Assembly: GCA_964569025.1 (NCBI GenBank)
Contig: CAZMSQ010000002.1
Coordinates: 1-64,000 of the forward strand
Direction: 5' to 3'
DNA from: CAZMSQ01 sp964569025
GTDB lineage: Bacteria; Bacteroidota; Bacteroidia; Chitinophagales; Saprospiraceae
DNA length: 64,000 nucleotides
The notes under the pieces are model-generated. The model was not told the DNA's origin. It worked only from the letters and a program-made list of their open reading frames with translations, and did no database searches. Of this stretch, positions 16,917 through 26,500 are shown in pieces. A program made the position numbers and the translations under genes. Position 1 is the stretch's first letter; each line of letters begins with the position of its first letter.

Positions 16917-17558
16917 ATGCTTATTTCACATCATAAACACTTCATTTTCATACATAATTATAAAGTAGCCGGCGTAAGTATCAAGCGAAGTTTATCTGGT
17001 ACGAAGAATGCTGCTGCCGAATTGGGTGAATTAACTGCTTTGCAGAAACGAATACTGAGCGTCTGGTCCAATAACTCACTATACAGGCTCAGCGATCACA
17101 TGACCGCGGCTGAACTGAAAAAAGAAATTCCTGCTGGTATATTCAAGAGGTACTTTAAGTTCGGCTTTGTCCGTAACCCCTGGGACCATCAGGTATCTCT
17201 TTACGAGTACATGAGGTCCTCGCCTGATCATTTCCAGCACAAGGAAATAAGTATGTTAAAGGACTTTGAGGAGTACATAGACTGGAGGGTGAACAGGAAT
17301 GTCCATTTTCAGAAGGATTTTTTTTTCGAAGGCGATGAGTGTCTGGTTGACTTTATTGGAAAATACGAGCACCTAGAGCGGGATTTTCAGGCTGTTTGTC
17401 GCAGACTTGGTATCCTGGCAGGGCTTCAGCACCTGAATAAGTCTCCTCGGTACTCTGATTACCGTCAGTATTACTCATCCAGGACAATCGAGCTTGTTGC
17501 CGAGGCGTTTGATGAGGATATCCGATTGTTTGGGTATGAGAAACCCGCTCTGGGTTAA
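16917..17558 (+). CDS. Sulfotransferase family protein
   Basis: A 213-residue protein that looks like a PAPS-dependent sulfotransferase. FIFIHNYKVAGVSIKRSL matches the 5'-phosphosulfate-binding loop (K-x-A/G-x-x-S), and FKFGFVRNPWDHQVSLYEY matches the 3'-phosphate-binding motif, with arginine and serine in place. YEHLERDF is also typical of the carbohydrate sulfotransferase (Sulfotransfer_2) branch. The ATG at 16917 is preferred to a GTG at 16881, because family similarity begins right after it. The acceptor is unknown; surface polysaccharide is a reasonable guess, given the polysaccharide genes at 22-31 kb. Confidence 0.8.
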   Translation: MLISHHKHFIFIHNYKVAGVSIKRSLSGTKNAAAELGELTALQKRILSVWSNNSLYRLSDHMTAAELKKEIPAGIFKRYFKFGFVRNPWDHQVSLYEYMRSSPDHFQHKEISMLKDFEEYIDWRVNRNVHFQKDFFFEGDECLVDFIGKYEHLERDFQAVCRRLGILAGLQHLNKSPRYSDYRQYYSSRTIELVAEAFDEDIRLFGYEKPALG

Positions 17559-17666
17559 ACGTTGTTCATGCCGGAGAGTCTTCTCCATTCCATTTCTTTC
17601 AGTTTGGCAAAGCGCGCCTATTGTCATAATTTGGGTGCCTGTTCGTGTACACCAGAGATTCAAATT

Positions 17667-19841
17667 ATGAAGAAGTTATCATTTTCCATTCTCATTCTCA
17701 TTATTCTCACTCCCTTTCTTACTGCTCAGAAGGCGATTTCACTGGAAGATATTTGGAGAGACTACACGTTTTATCCCAAATCGGTACCCGGCTTCAGGGT
17801 CCTGAATGATGGGCAGCATTATACCCGACTCGAAGACAACGCGATCAACCAATACAGTCTTGCAACAGGTGAACAGACCACTACTATTTTTCAGGCTGAT
17901 ATGGTTCGTGGTGAGGGTTCATTTTCTGGAAAAATCGATGGATACACTTTTTCTGATGATGAACAGCGCATTCTCATTCAAACAGACAATGAGCAAATTT
18001 ATCGACGGTCAAGCCGGGGTACTTTTTATGTGTGGGATCGCGAGAATTCTACCATCACTCCTTTGTCAGAGAATGGGAAGCAACTCTATGCTACGTTTAG
18101 CCCTAATGCACAGAAAGTAGCTTTTGTTCGAGATAATAATATGTTTGTCAAAGATTTAAACACCGGAACTGAGAAAGCCATCACGACAGACGGGCAGACC
18201 AACAGTATCATTAATGGGACGACTGATTGGGTGTATGAGGAAGAGTTTGCTTTTGTTAAGGCATTTCAATGGTCTCCTGACGGAAAGAAGATTGCATACA
18301 TGCGTTTTGATGAGAGTGAAGTTCGGGAGTTTACCATGACCATGCATCGGGATGATGCATATCCTGAGTATGTGACGTTTAAATACCCAAAAGTGGGCGA
18401 GCAAAACGCTATCGTAACAGTTCATATTTATGACATTACTTCGGGTACCACAACAAATGTTGCTCTAGGTGATGAGTGGCCGGAATATTACATCCCGCGT
18501 ATTTCCTGGACTAAAGACACCTCTCAGCTTTGCATCTTCTACATGAACCGCCATCAGAATGATTTGCGATTGCTATTGGCTGATGCAGAGACTGGGAGAA
18601 CCAGGGTGTTGCTTCGTGAGACGAATCCTTATTATATAGATGTAGATGATGATTTAACTTTTCTCGAAGACGGCAAGCATTTTATCTGGACCAGTGAGCA
18701 GGACGGATACAATCAGATTTATCTCTACACCATGGATGGGGAGGTTGCTCAGAAACTGACTCCTGATGCATATGATGTCACGGCTTTCTATGGAGTTGAT
18801 GAAGCGAATGGAATGGTTTATTATCAGGCAGCTGAGCCTTCGCCACTTGAACGTCATGTGTATGCTGTCAATCTAAAGGGCAGGAAGAAGACTCGACTGA
18901 CTTCTTTGGACGGCTGGAACGATGCACAGTTCAGCAGCACTTTTGATTATTTCGTTCTCACACATTCGACGGTCAATTCAGCACCGGTATATGCGGTGTA
19001 TGACCGGAGCGGTGCTCAGGTCAGGCTTATTGAAGACAATGCCGGGATGGCTGACTTGCAGGGTGAATACGGGTGGAGTCAGATTGAGTTTTTCTCATTT
19101 ACGACTTCTGAAGGAGTTGAGTTAAACGGGAAAATGATTCAGCCGGCAGCTATGGAGGAGGGCAAGAAATATCCGGTGATGATGTTTGTGTATGGAGGGC
19201 CTGGTAGTCAGACCGTGAAAAACCAATGGGATGCCTTCAATCACTGGTGGTTTCAAATGCTGGCACAGCAGGGATATGTTGTGGTAAGCGTTGATAATCG
19301 CGGGACCGGGGCTCGTGGTCAGGAATTTAAGAAAATGACGTATCAGCAACTTGGAAAATTTGAGACCATTGACCAGATCGAAACGGCACGCTATCTTGGC
19401 TCTTTGCCATATATAGATGCTGATCGTATTGGCATTTGGGGGTGGAGTTATGGGGGGTATATGTCTTCATTGTGCATTCTGAAAGGGAATGACGTATTCA
19501 AATCAGCCATTGCGGTAGCACCAGTGACAAACTGGAAATGGTATGACACTATTTATACAGAGCGGTATATGCGCACTGATGATGAAAACCCAGAGGGGTA
19601 CAAAGATAATTCGCCAGTGTATTTCGCTGACCGTCTGAAGGGGAACTATCTGTTGATTCATGGCATGGCCGATGACAATGTTCACTTTCAGAATGCTGCT
19701 GAAATGGCCAATGCCCTGGTTCGCCACAACAAGCAGTTTGAGACTTATTTCTACCCAAACCGCAATCATGGAATCTTTGGGGGTCTCACGCGTCTACACC
19801 TGTATACCAAAATGACCAATTTCATTACATCAACACTGTAA
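17667..19841 (+). CDS. Dipeptidyl peptidase IV (S9B family)
   Basis: A 724-residue serine peptidase that removes X-Pro and X-Ala dipeptides from N-termini. I chose the ATG at 17667 because it opens a clean signal peptide (MKKLSFSILILIILTPFLTA); the ORF extends 35 codons further upstream with no family likeness. The N-terminal beta-propeller includes the Glu motif in TTDWVYEEEFAF, used to bind the free amino group of substrates. The hydrolase domain has IGIWGWSYGGYMSSL (catalytic Ser about 594), the aspartate in ADDNVHFQ and the histidine in NRNHGIFGG. It is periplasmic or surface-exposed and is followed 13 bp later by aminopeptidase P, so both proline-specific enzymes probably form an operon for peptide scavenging. 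Confidence 0.95.
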   Translation: MKKLSFSILILIILTPFLTAQKAISLEDIWRDYTFYPKSVPGFRVLNDGQHYTRLEDNAINQYSLATGEQTTTIFQADMVRGEGSFSGKIDGYTFSDDEQRILIQTDNEQIYRRSSRGTFYVWDRENSTITPLSENGKQLYATFSPNAQKVAFVRDNNMFVKDLNTGTEKAITTDGQTNSIINGTTDWVYEEEFAFVKAFQWSPDGKKIAYMRFDESEVREFTMTMHRDDAYPEYVTFKYPKVGEQNAIVTVHIYDITSGTTTNVALGDEWPEYYIPRISWTKDTSQLCIFYMNRHQNDLRLLLADAETGRTRVLLRETNPYYIDVDDDLTFLEDGKHFIWTSEQDGYNQIYLYTMDGEVAQKLTPDAYDVTAFYGVDEANGMVYYQAAEPSPLERHVYAVNLKGRKKTRLTSLDGWNDAQFSSTFDYFVLTHSTVNSAPVYAVYDRSGAQVRLIEDNAGMADLQGEYGWSQIEFFSFTTSEGVELNGKMIQPAAMEEGKKYPVMMFVYGGPGSQTVKNQWDAFNHWWFQMLAQQGYVVVSVDNRGTGARGQEFKKMTYQQLGKFETIDQIETARYLGSLPYIDADRIGIWGWSYGGYMSSLCILKGNDVFKSAIAVAPVTNWKWYDTIYTERYMRTDDENPEGYKDNSPVYFADRLKGNYLLIHGMADDNVHFQNAAEMANALVRHNKQFETYFYPNRNHGIFGGLTRLHLYTKMTNFITSTL

Positions 19842-19854
19842 AACCCTTTTTTCA

Positions 19855-21642
19855 ATGACAATTAATCAACGGTTAGGGGCGCTTCGTGAGGCTATGCAAT
19901 CAGCAGGAATTGATGCGTACATCATACCCAGCAGTGATCCACACCAGAGCGAGTACGTTGCGGAGTATTGGAAGGCCAGGGAATGGATCAGCGGTTTCAC
20001 TGGTTCTGCCGGGACGTGCGCAGTAACTCATGGTCATGCAGGATTGTGGACAGATTCAAGATACTTCCTTCAGGCGGAGGAGCAATTGTCTGTCAGTGAT
20101 TTTGAACTTCACAAATTGGGTGTGCAGGGGGCTTCTGAGCATGTCGGCTGGTTGGCAAACCACCTTGATCGGGGTGGAAAAGTGGGATGTGACCCTTGGG
20201 TGATTTCACTCGCAGAGTGGAGGCGGATGGAAAAGGAGTTTTCAAAAAAAGGCATTGAACTGGTTGCAACTGAAGATTTGGTTGGAGCCATTCGCACTGA
20301 TCTTCCCGGATTGCCGGCAGAAGAAGTTTTTGAACAGCTGGTTGAGTATGCTGGCGAATCAAGAGCAGAAAAACTTGGTCGCATTCGGTCATCAATGCAT
20401 CAGGAGGGGGCCACACTCCACTTGCTGAGTACACTGGATGATATTGCCTGGACAATGAATGTGCGTGGGTCGGATGTGCAATGCAATCCTGTTGCAATCT
20501 CCTATGCTGTGGTCGGCAAAGAGAAGGCATGGTTGTTTATCGATGAGCATAAACCAACAGAAACACTGAAACAGTCTCTTACTGAAGATGGAGTTGAATT
20601 GAAATCGTACGATGAGATTCATCCTTTTTTAGAGTCTCTCAGTGTTGATGAAACAATTCTGATTGATCCTGCTACGACGAGCAAAGCCTTGTTTGACGCA
20701 ATTCAATCAGCGCCTGTCGCGGAAGGATCGACCATTCCGATTGGGCTAAAAGCGATAAAAAATACTGTTGAGGTCGAGGGAATCCGCCGCGCAATGGTGA
20801 AAGATGGGGTAGCGCTCACTCGTTTTTTCCGATGGTTTGAGTCGACACTTCCAGAACGAGGTATTCCTGAGACAGAGGTGGCCGAACAGCTGGCCCATTT
20901 TCGGTCTGAACAGGAAGGTTATTATGGTGAAAGCTTCGATGCCATTGTGGGTTACAAAGGCAATGGAGCCATTGTCCATTACCGTGCTATGCCGGAAACA
21001 TGTGCTACCATACAGCCTGAAGGTATTTTACTGATTGATTCAGGGGGCCAGTATCGTGATGGAACGACAGACATCACCCGTACTGTGGCACTAAGTGAGC
21101 CCGACCCAGCATCAAAAAAGCACTTTACCCTTGTCTTAAAAGGGCATATTGCCTTATCAGAGTGTGTATTTCCGGAAGGAACCCGTGGCATTCAGCTTGA
21201 CATACTGGCCCGACAGTTTTTGTGGAATGAACATTTAAATTACGGCCATGGCACCGGTCATGGGGTGGGCGTGTTTCTCAATGTCCATGAGCCCCCGCAG
21301 GGATTTGCTCCGACTTTGACCTCAAGAGGGACTACTCCCTTTTCAGCTGGCATGTTTTCTTCCAACGAGCCGGGTTTTTATAAAGAAGGGTCCTATGGTA
21401 TTCGGATTGAAAATCTGATATTGACCGTTGAAGCTGGTCAGGACGCGGATGGGGTTCAGTGGCTGCGTTTTGAAAACCTGACATGGTTTCCAATTGACAA
21501 GGCGCTGATTGATAAGACACTTCTTACAGAATCAGAATGTCAATGGCTCAACGCTTATCACAAAACAGTTTACGATCTTCTATCACCGCAATTAAATCGG
21601 GAAGAATGCGAGTGGCTGGCTGAAAAATGTGCACCGGTTTAG
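19855..21642 (+). CDS. Aminopeptidase P family protein (Xaa-Pro aminopeptidase, M24B)
   Basis: A 595-residue cytosolic metallopeptidase with the three-domain layout of eukaryote-like aminopeptidase P1: two creatinase-like N-terminal domains and a C-terminal pita-bread domain. The dinuclear metal ligands are visible: the aspartates in LIDSGGQYRDGTTDITRTV, the histidine in GHGTGHGVG, and the glutamates in SSNEPGFYKEGSYGIRIENL. It removes N-terminal residues preceding proline. Length fits the long subfamily. Its place directly after DPP-IV suggests a shared role in using proline-rich peptides. Confidence 0.94.
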   Translation: MTINQRLGALREAMQSAGIDAYIIPSSDPHQSEYVAEYWKAREWISGFTGSAGTCAVTHGHAGLWTDSRYFLQAEEQLSVSDFELHKLGVQGASEHVGWLANHLDRGGKVGCDPWVISLAEWRRMEKEFSKKGIELVATEDLVGAIRTDLPGLPAEEVFEQLVEYAGESRAEKLGRIRSSMHQEGATLHLLSTLDDIAWTMNVRGSDVQCNPVAISYAVVGKEKAWLFIDEHKPTETLKQSLTEDGVELKSYDEIHPFLESLSVDETILIDPATTSKALFDAIQSAPVAEGSTIPIGLKAIKNTVEVEGIRRAMVKDGVALTRFFRWFESTLPERGIPETEVAEQLAHFRSEQEGYYGESFDAIVGYKGNGAIVHYRAMPETCATIQPEGILLIDSGGQYRDGTTDITRTVALSEPDPASKKHFTLVLKGHIALSECVFPEGTRGIQLDILARQFLWNEHLNYGHGTGHGVGVFLNVHEPPQGFAPTLTSRGTTPFSAGMFSSNEPGFYKEGSYGIRIENLILTVEAGQDADGVQWLRFENLTWFPIDKALIDKTLLTESECQWLNAYHKTVYDLLSPQLNREECEWLAEKCAPV

Positions 21643-21721
21643 GGAATAAATCACTTTTTTTCTTTCTTCAAATTTCCCTTTCTTTGTACGTCCAATTTTT
21701 CTGACTCAAACAGGCTTTCAA

Positions 21722-21847
21722 ATGGCTGATCAAATACAAAATGCAGGTAAAAAAGGCTACTGTCTGATGTGGTTCTTTATAGCCCTGTTCCTGTTCATTA
21801 TCCTTTGGGCCTTCCTGTATTATCAAAACCAAAGCGGGCTCCAATAA
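21722..21847 (+). CDS. 41-residue single-helix membrane protein
   Basis: A short open frame from ATG 21722 to TAA 21845-21847 encodes MADQIQNAGKKGYCLMW and then the strongly hydrophobic FFIALFLFIILWAFLYY, ending QNQSGLQ. The pattern (short positively charged N-terminus, one helix of about 17 residues, short polar tail) is that of a real small membrane protein and is unlikely in random sequence. No family could be named. It lies 79 bp after aminopeptidase P and 219 bp before the WecA-like gene. There is no obvious Shine-Dalgarno, which is normal in this phylum. Confidence 0.55.
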   Translation: MADQIQNAGKKGYCLMWFFIALFLFIILWAFLYYQNQSGLQ

Positions 21848-21888
21848 CAGATCGAGTTATTTGTGCCATTTCTTGTGGTTTCAAACCA

Positions 21889-21944
21889 TTTTGGAAATTT
21901 GTACAGGAGATTTTTTCCGAAAATCCGAAAAAAAATTTCCAAAA
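21889..21944. repeat. Long inverted repeat (12-bp arms) before the WecA-like gene
   Basis: TTTTGGAAATTT at 21889-21900 pairs perfectly with AAATTTCCAAAA at 21933-21944, leaving a 32-nt loop. The loop also holds two short near-repeats, TTTCCGAAAA and ATCCGAAAA. As RNA it would form a stable hairpin in the 219-bp leader between the small membrane gene and the next start codon. No T-run follows, so a classical terminator is not clear. It could be a leader structure or a protein-binding site. The remainder of the leader (to 22066) shows nothing else I recognise. Confidence 0.5.
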
Positions 21945-22066
21945 CCTTATGGAATTTGCCCCTCTGCGGCATCTATTAAAGAGAAGCAGATACTCAATCG
22001 GTACTCGAATGAGACCATCAGACGCATCTGATTCACCATTTCGATCACCGATTAATTCCATGAGGT

Positions 22067-23140
22067 ATGATTTTTCCCACGCTTGCGTTTCTCACGGCTC
22101 TTATTATCACAGCTTTTGCGATTCCCTCAATAATTCGCCTTGCACAGGTGAGGGACTGGTTAGACAGGCCATCTGAAAGAAAATCCCATACTGTACAAAC
22201 TCCCCTATTAGGAGGAGTAGGTATTTTCGGAGGATTGGTGCTGGCTCTCGTCTTATGGATGCCAGAGGCAGAATATCTTGAGACGAGGTATGTATTTGCG
22301 GCCATGACGATTCTTTTCATGGTCGGCATCAAGGATGATTTGTACCCCATTCCGGCGGGAAAGAAACTTCTTGGCCAGTTGGTCACAGCCGGGTTGCTGG
22401 TTTTTGGAACGGGTGCTGTGATACCGAGTTTCTTTGGAATCTTTGGCTGGTATGAACTGTCGTGGTGGTTCAGCAGATTATTTTCGGTTCTGACAATGCT
22501 TGTTATTATAAACGGTTTCAATCTGATTGACGGAATTAACGGACTTGCCGGAAGTATGGGTCTGTTGTGTGCCCTGTTTTTCGGTAGCTTTTTCTTCTCG
22601 GCAGGGGAGTATTTCTATTCAGTAATTGGCTGGGCGCTGGCCGGTGCCTTGCTGGCATTTTTATATTACAACTTTTCGAACCGCATTTTTATGGGTGATA
22701 CCGGTGCCTTGGTTATCGGGATGGTTATCGGATTGCTGACAACCCATTTTCTTCGGATTCACCATTTTGAATCCGGGGTATATCATCCGCGGGGTTTTAT
22801 GTTTGAGGCAGTACCTGCCGTGGCTGTGGGTTTGCTGATTCTTCCACTGTTTGATACGTTGCGGGTGTTTGTTTTGCGAATTTGGAAGGGACGGAGTCCT
22901 CTCAGCCCTGACAGGCTTCACCTTCACCACATGCTGATTGATCTTGGAATGAGTCACGGACAGGCGACATTATTGCTTATTTGTGCCAATTTGAGTTTTC
23001 TGCTTGTGGCTATTCTCCTTCAGGACTTGAATGCCCTTTTGGTGGTGATTCTGATTTTTGTATCTGCCTCAGTGGCTTCGGGTTTACTCAATTATGCAGT
23101 CATCAGAAAACGGCGGAGACTTGAAGAGCGAATGGTCTGA
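22067..23140 (+). CDS. WecA/TagO-type undecaprenyl-phosphate sugar-1-phosphate transferase
   Basis: A 357-residue polytopic membrane protein of the MraY/WecA superfamily. It transfers a sugar-1-phosphate, probably N-acetylglucosamine 1-phosphate, from a UDP-sugar to undecaprenyl phosphate, starting O-antigen or other surface glycan synthesis. Family motifs are DRPSERKSHT near residue 35, the aspartate pair in GIKDDLYPIPAGKKLLGQ, NGFNLIDGINGLAG, and MGDTGALVIG with the nucleophile-region aspartate; RLHLHHMLID is the C-terminal loop of the WecA branch rather than MraY. About eleven helices can be drawn. It probably supplies the lipid-linked sugar for the Wzx/Wzy/Wzz-like genes at 27-31 kb. Confidence 0.9.
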   Translation: MIFPTLAFLTALIITAFAIPSIIRLAQVRDWLDRPSERKSHTVQTPLLGGVGIFGGLVLALVLWMPEAEYLETRYVFAAMTILFMVGIKDDLYPIPAGKKLLGQLVTAGLLVFGTGAVIPSFFGIFGWYELSWWFSRLFSVLTMLVIINGFNLIDGINGLAGSMGLLCALFFGSFFFSAGEYFYSVIGWALAGALLAFLYYNFSNRIFMGDTGALVIGMVIGLLTTHFLRIHHFESGVYHPRGFMFEAVPAVAVGLLILPLFDTLRVFVLRIWKGRSPLSPDRLHLHHMLIDLGMSHGQATLLLICANLSFLLVAILLQDLNALLVVILIFVSASVASGLLNYAVIRKRRRLEERMV

Positions 23141-23169
23141 AGTTCCGTACCTTTCCGATAAAATTGGTT

Positions 23170-23535
23170 ATGAATGTGTTGTGGGTTTTTCTTGGTGGCG
23201 GGTTGGGCAGTGTCCTCAGGTTCGGAATGTCTTTCTGGCTTCGCAATTGGGCAATCTCCTTTCCATGGCCCACCTTTGCTGTGAACCTCACAAGTTGTCT
23301 GCTTCTTGGCGTTTTGGCAGGAATCGCAGCGAAGTCAGAAATGTCCGTGACATGGCGACTCTTGCTTTTGACCGGATTTTGCGGCGGATTCTCTACATTC
23401 TCTACATTCTCATTTGAGGCCTTTGAGTTACTCCAGCTGGGTCGAACTGCATCTGCCTCCATGTATTTGATTGGCAGTGTAATTACTGGTCTTGCAGGAA
23501 TAATCGCAGGGTGGTATCTGAGCCGTTTTTATTAA
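23170..23535 (+). CDS. crcB: Fluoride channel CrcB/Fluc
   Basis: A 121-residue four-helix membrane protein of the CrcB/Fluc family, which exports fluoride as a dual-topology dimer. FLGGGLGSVLRFG at the start, the conserved asparagine in FAVNLTSCLLLG, and GFCGGFSTFSTFSFEAFEL with the phenylalanine-lined fluoride pore are visible. The ATG at 23170 is chosen over a TTG two codons upstream. It follows the WecA-like gene by 29 bp. Its stop overlaps the ileS stop, so the two convergent genes end in the same four bases. No fluoride riboswitch was recognised in the short upstream gap. Confidence 0.93.
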   Translation: MNVLWVFLGGGLGSVLRFGMSFWLRNWAISFPWPTFAVNLTSCLLLGVLAGIAAKSEMSVTWRLLLLTGFCGGFSTFSTFSFEAFELLQLGRTASASMYLIGSVITGLAGIIAGWYLSRFY

Positions 23536-26500
23536 TCCGTCACTTTCCTGACATCAATTTTGACATCCACATCATCAAGCAACGAGACACTTTGCCCGCC
23601 TGTGGGGGCAGAGTCTATTGTGAGACTGTCAGCAAGCGTTTCTCCGCAGATATACGCAGCAAATTGCCCGACAGCCGGCTCAACCATTGGGTGTTGTTCG
23701 ACCACTACATTAATCCGGTCTGTGACTGCAAAATCAAGGTCTTTACGAATATTCTGTATTCTGTTGACCAGTTCCCGGGCAGTGCCCTCTGCAATCAGGG
23801 TATCGTCGAGATGAATATCCAGGGCTACCGTCAGTCGCCCATCTGAGGCCACTTGCCAGCCGGGGATGTCTTCGGATGTGATGACCAGATCTTCAAGTGT
23901 CAGATTGTGAGTGATCCCATTGATTTCCAGAACGTATGAACCTGCCTTTTCAATCTTCGAAATATCGTCTTGTGACAATTCAGAAATCAATCTGGCGGCC
24001 TCTTTCATATCCTTGCCGAGTCTGCTACCCAGCGTTTTGAAATTGGGCTTGATACTTTTGTTGATGATTCCTGAGGTGTCATCGATGTATTCGAGATCTT
24101 TGATATTAACTTCCGTGAGAATCAGTTCTCGCACTTGCTCTACCTGTTGGCGGAACCCCGGGTCGAGAACAGGCAGCAGAGCGCGTTTTAGGGGCTGTCG
24201 CACACGGATGTTTGCTTTTTTGCGGAGTGAGAGTATCAGAGAAGATATTCTCTGCGCGTAGTCCATACGCTGTTCGAGATCTTTATCAATGGCAGATTCG
24301 ATCACCTCGGGGAAGAGTTCCAGATGGACGGATTCTCCAGTGTATCGTTTGGTGACCTCATTGAGGTTTCGATAAAGCCAGTCAGCGAAGAATGGCGCAA
24401 TCGGAGCCATCAGTTGAGAAACTGTGGACAGGCAGGTGCTGAGCGTTTGATAAGCAGAGATTTTATCAGCATTATACTCTCCTTTCCAGAATCGGCGCCG
24501 ACACAGGCGTACGTACCAATTGCTGAGGTTGTCAGTCACGAACTCTTGTATTTTTCGTGCTGCGGGGGTTGGATCGTAGGTGCCATAATCACGGTCAACC
24601 TCTCTGACCAGAGAATTGAGCAGGGAAATAATCCACCGGTCTATTTCCGGACGGTCCTCTAAAGGAATTGGTGCTTCTTGCCAGGCAAATTTATCGATGT
24701 TGGCATAGAGGGCGAAAAATGAGTAGGTATTATACAGAGTACCGAAGAATTTCCGGCGCACTTCCTCGAGGCCACCGAGATCAAACTTGAGATTATCCCA
24801 CGGATTGGCATTAACCATCATGTACCAGCGTGTCGGGTCCGCGCCATATTTGTTGAGGGTGGAGAATGGGTCGACGACATTGCCCTTGCTTTTTGACATT
24901 TTCTCTCCATTGGCATCGAGTACGAGACCATTTGAGACTACATTTTTGAATGCGACACTGTCAAAGACCATGGTGGCAATGGCATGAAGAGTATAAAACC
25001 AGCCGCGGGTCTGGTCGACTCCTTCAGCGATAAAATCAGCTGGAAATTTTTGCTCGAAGCCACTGGATTTGTCGAAAGGATAGTGCCACTGAGCATAGGG
25101 CATTGACCCGGAATCAAACCAAACGTCAATCAGGTCAATCTCCCGTTTCATCAATCTGCCATCAGAGGAAACCAAAGTTATTTCATCGATGAACGGCCTG
25201 TGGAGATCTTCTGGCACCTGTTGGTTCAGACCAAGCTGCTGGTTGGCTTTCTCAATTTCTTCCTTTAGCTGGCCAACGGACGAGATGCAAATCTCTTCGT
25301 CTGCCTCAGCTGTCCTCCATATTGGCAGCGGAATGCCCCAGTAGCGAGAGCGTGATAGGTTCCAGTCCTGCAGATTTTCAAGCCATTTTCCGAACCTTCC
25401 TTCCCCGGTTGAGGCAGGTTTCCAATTGATGGTTTTGTTGAGTTCTACCATTCGATCCCTTACGGCTGAGGCTTTTATAAACCAGCTGTCAAGGGGATAG
25501 TAGAGTACCGGTTTATCGGTTCGCCAACAATGAGGATAATTGTGCTCATATTTTGCAATGTGGAACGCCTTGTTTTCAAGTTTGAGTGCCACCGCAATGT
25601 CAATATCTGGGTTGACCCAATTTTCGTCATTTTGGTAATTCTTGACGAAACGCCCTGCGAACTCTCCGGTTTCTTCGGTAAAGCGCCCGCTTTTGTCAAC
25701 CAAAGTGAGTGCTCCAATGCCATTCTGGCGTGCTGTCCGCATATCATCGGCCCCAAAACTTGGTGCGATATGGACGATGCCAGTTCCGTCTTCAGTGGAG
25801 ACAAAATCTCCCGTGACCACTCGAAAAGCGTCACCCTCTTCAGGTTTGGCAAACGGGAGGAGCTGTTCGTAGCGGAGACCTTCGAGTTCAGAACCGGTAA
25901 ATTCTCCTCCACTTCTCCACGGGATGACTTTCTGACCCGTCTCGAAATGCATCTCTGCTTCAGCCCCTTCAGCAGTAAACCATGCATTGACCAGATCTCT
26001 GGCAAGAATCACACTGACGGGAGCCCCAGTATACCGGTTGAAGGTGCGAATCTTGGCATATGTGATTTTTTTCCCGACAGCAAGGGCTGTATTGGATGGA
26101 AGCGTCCAGGGAGTGGTTGTCCAGGCGATAAACCGAACATCCTCAGTATCGTCTTCAAATAAAAAGGATGACTGGTCATTGCGGATGACAGAAAATTGAG
26201 CGACAACTGTTGTGTCTTTGACCTCCTTGTAGCATCCCGGAAGATTGAGTTCATGGGAGCTCAGACCTGTTCCAGCAGCAGGAGAATAGGGTTGGACAGT
26301 ATAGCCCTTGTACAGCAATCCCTTTTCGTACAACTGACCAAGGAGCCACCATACAGACTCGATATACTCATTTTTGAAAGTGATGTATGGATTGTCGAGA
26401 TCTACCCAGTAGCCCATTTTCCGGGTGATGTCATCCCACATATCCTTAAACCGCATAACCGTCTCGCGGCAGTGCCGGTTGTAGTCCTCTACGCTGATAT

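Noticed and set aside
23141..23169. Fluoride riboswitch before crcB
   Set aside because: The gap after the WecA-like gene is only 29 bp, too short for the riboswitch, and its conserved pseudoknot sequence was not seen.
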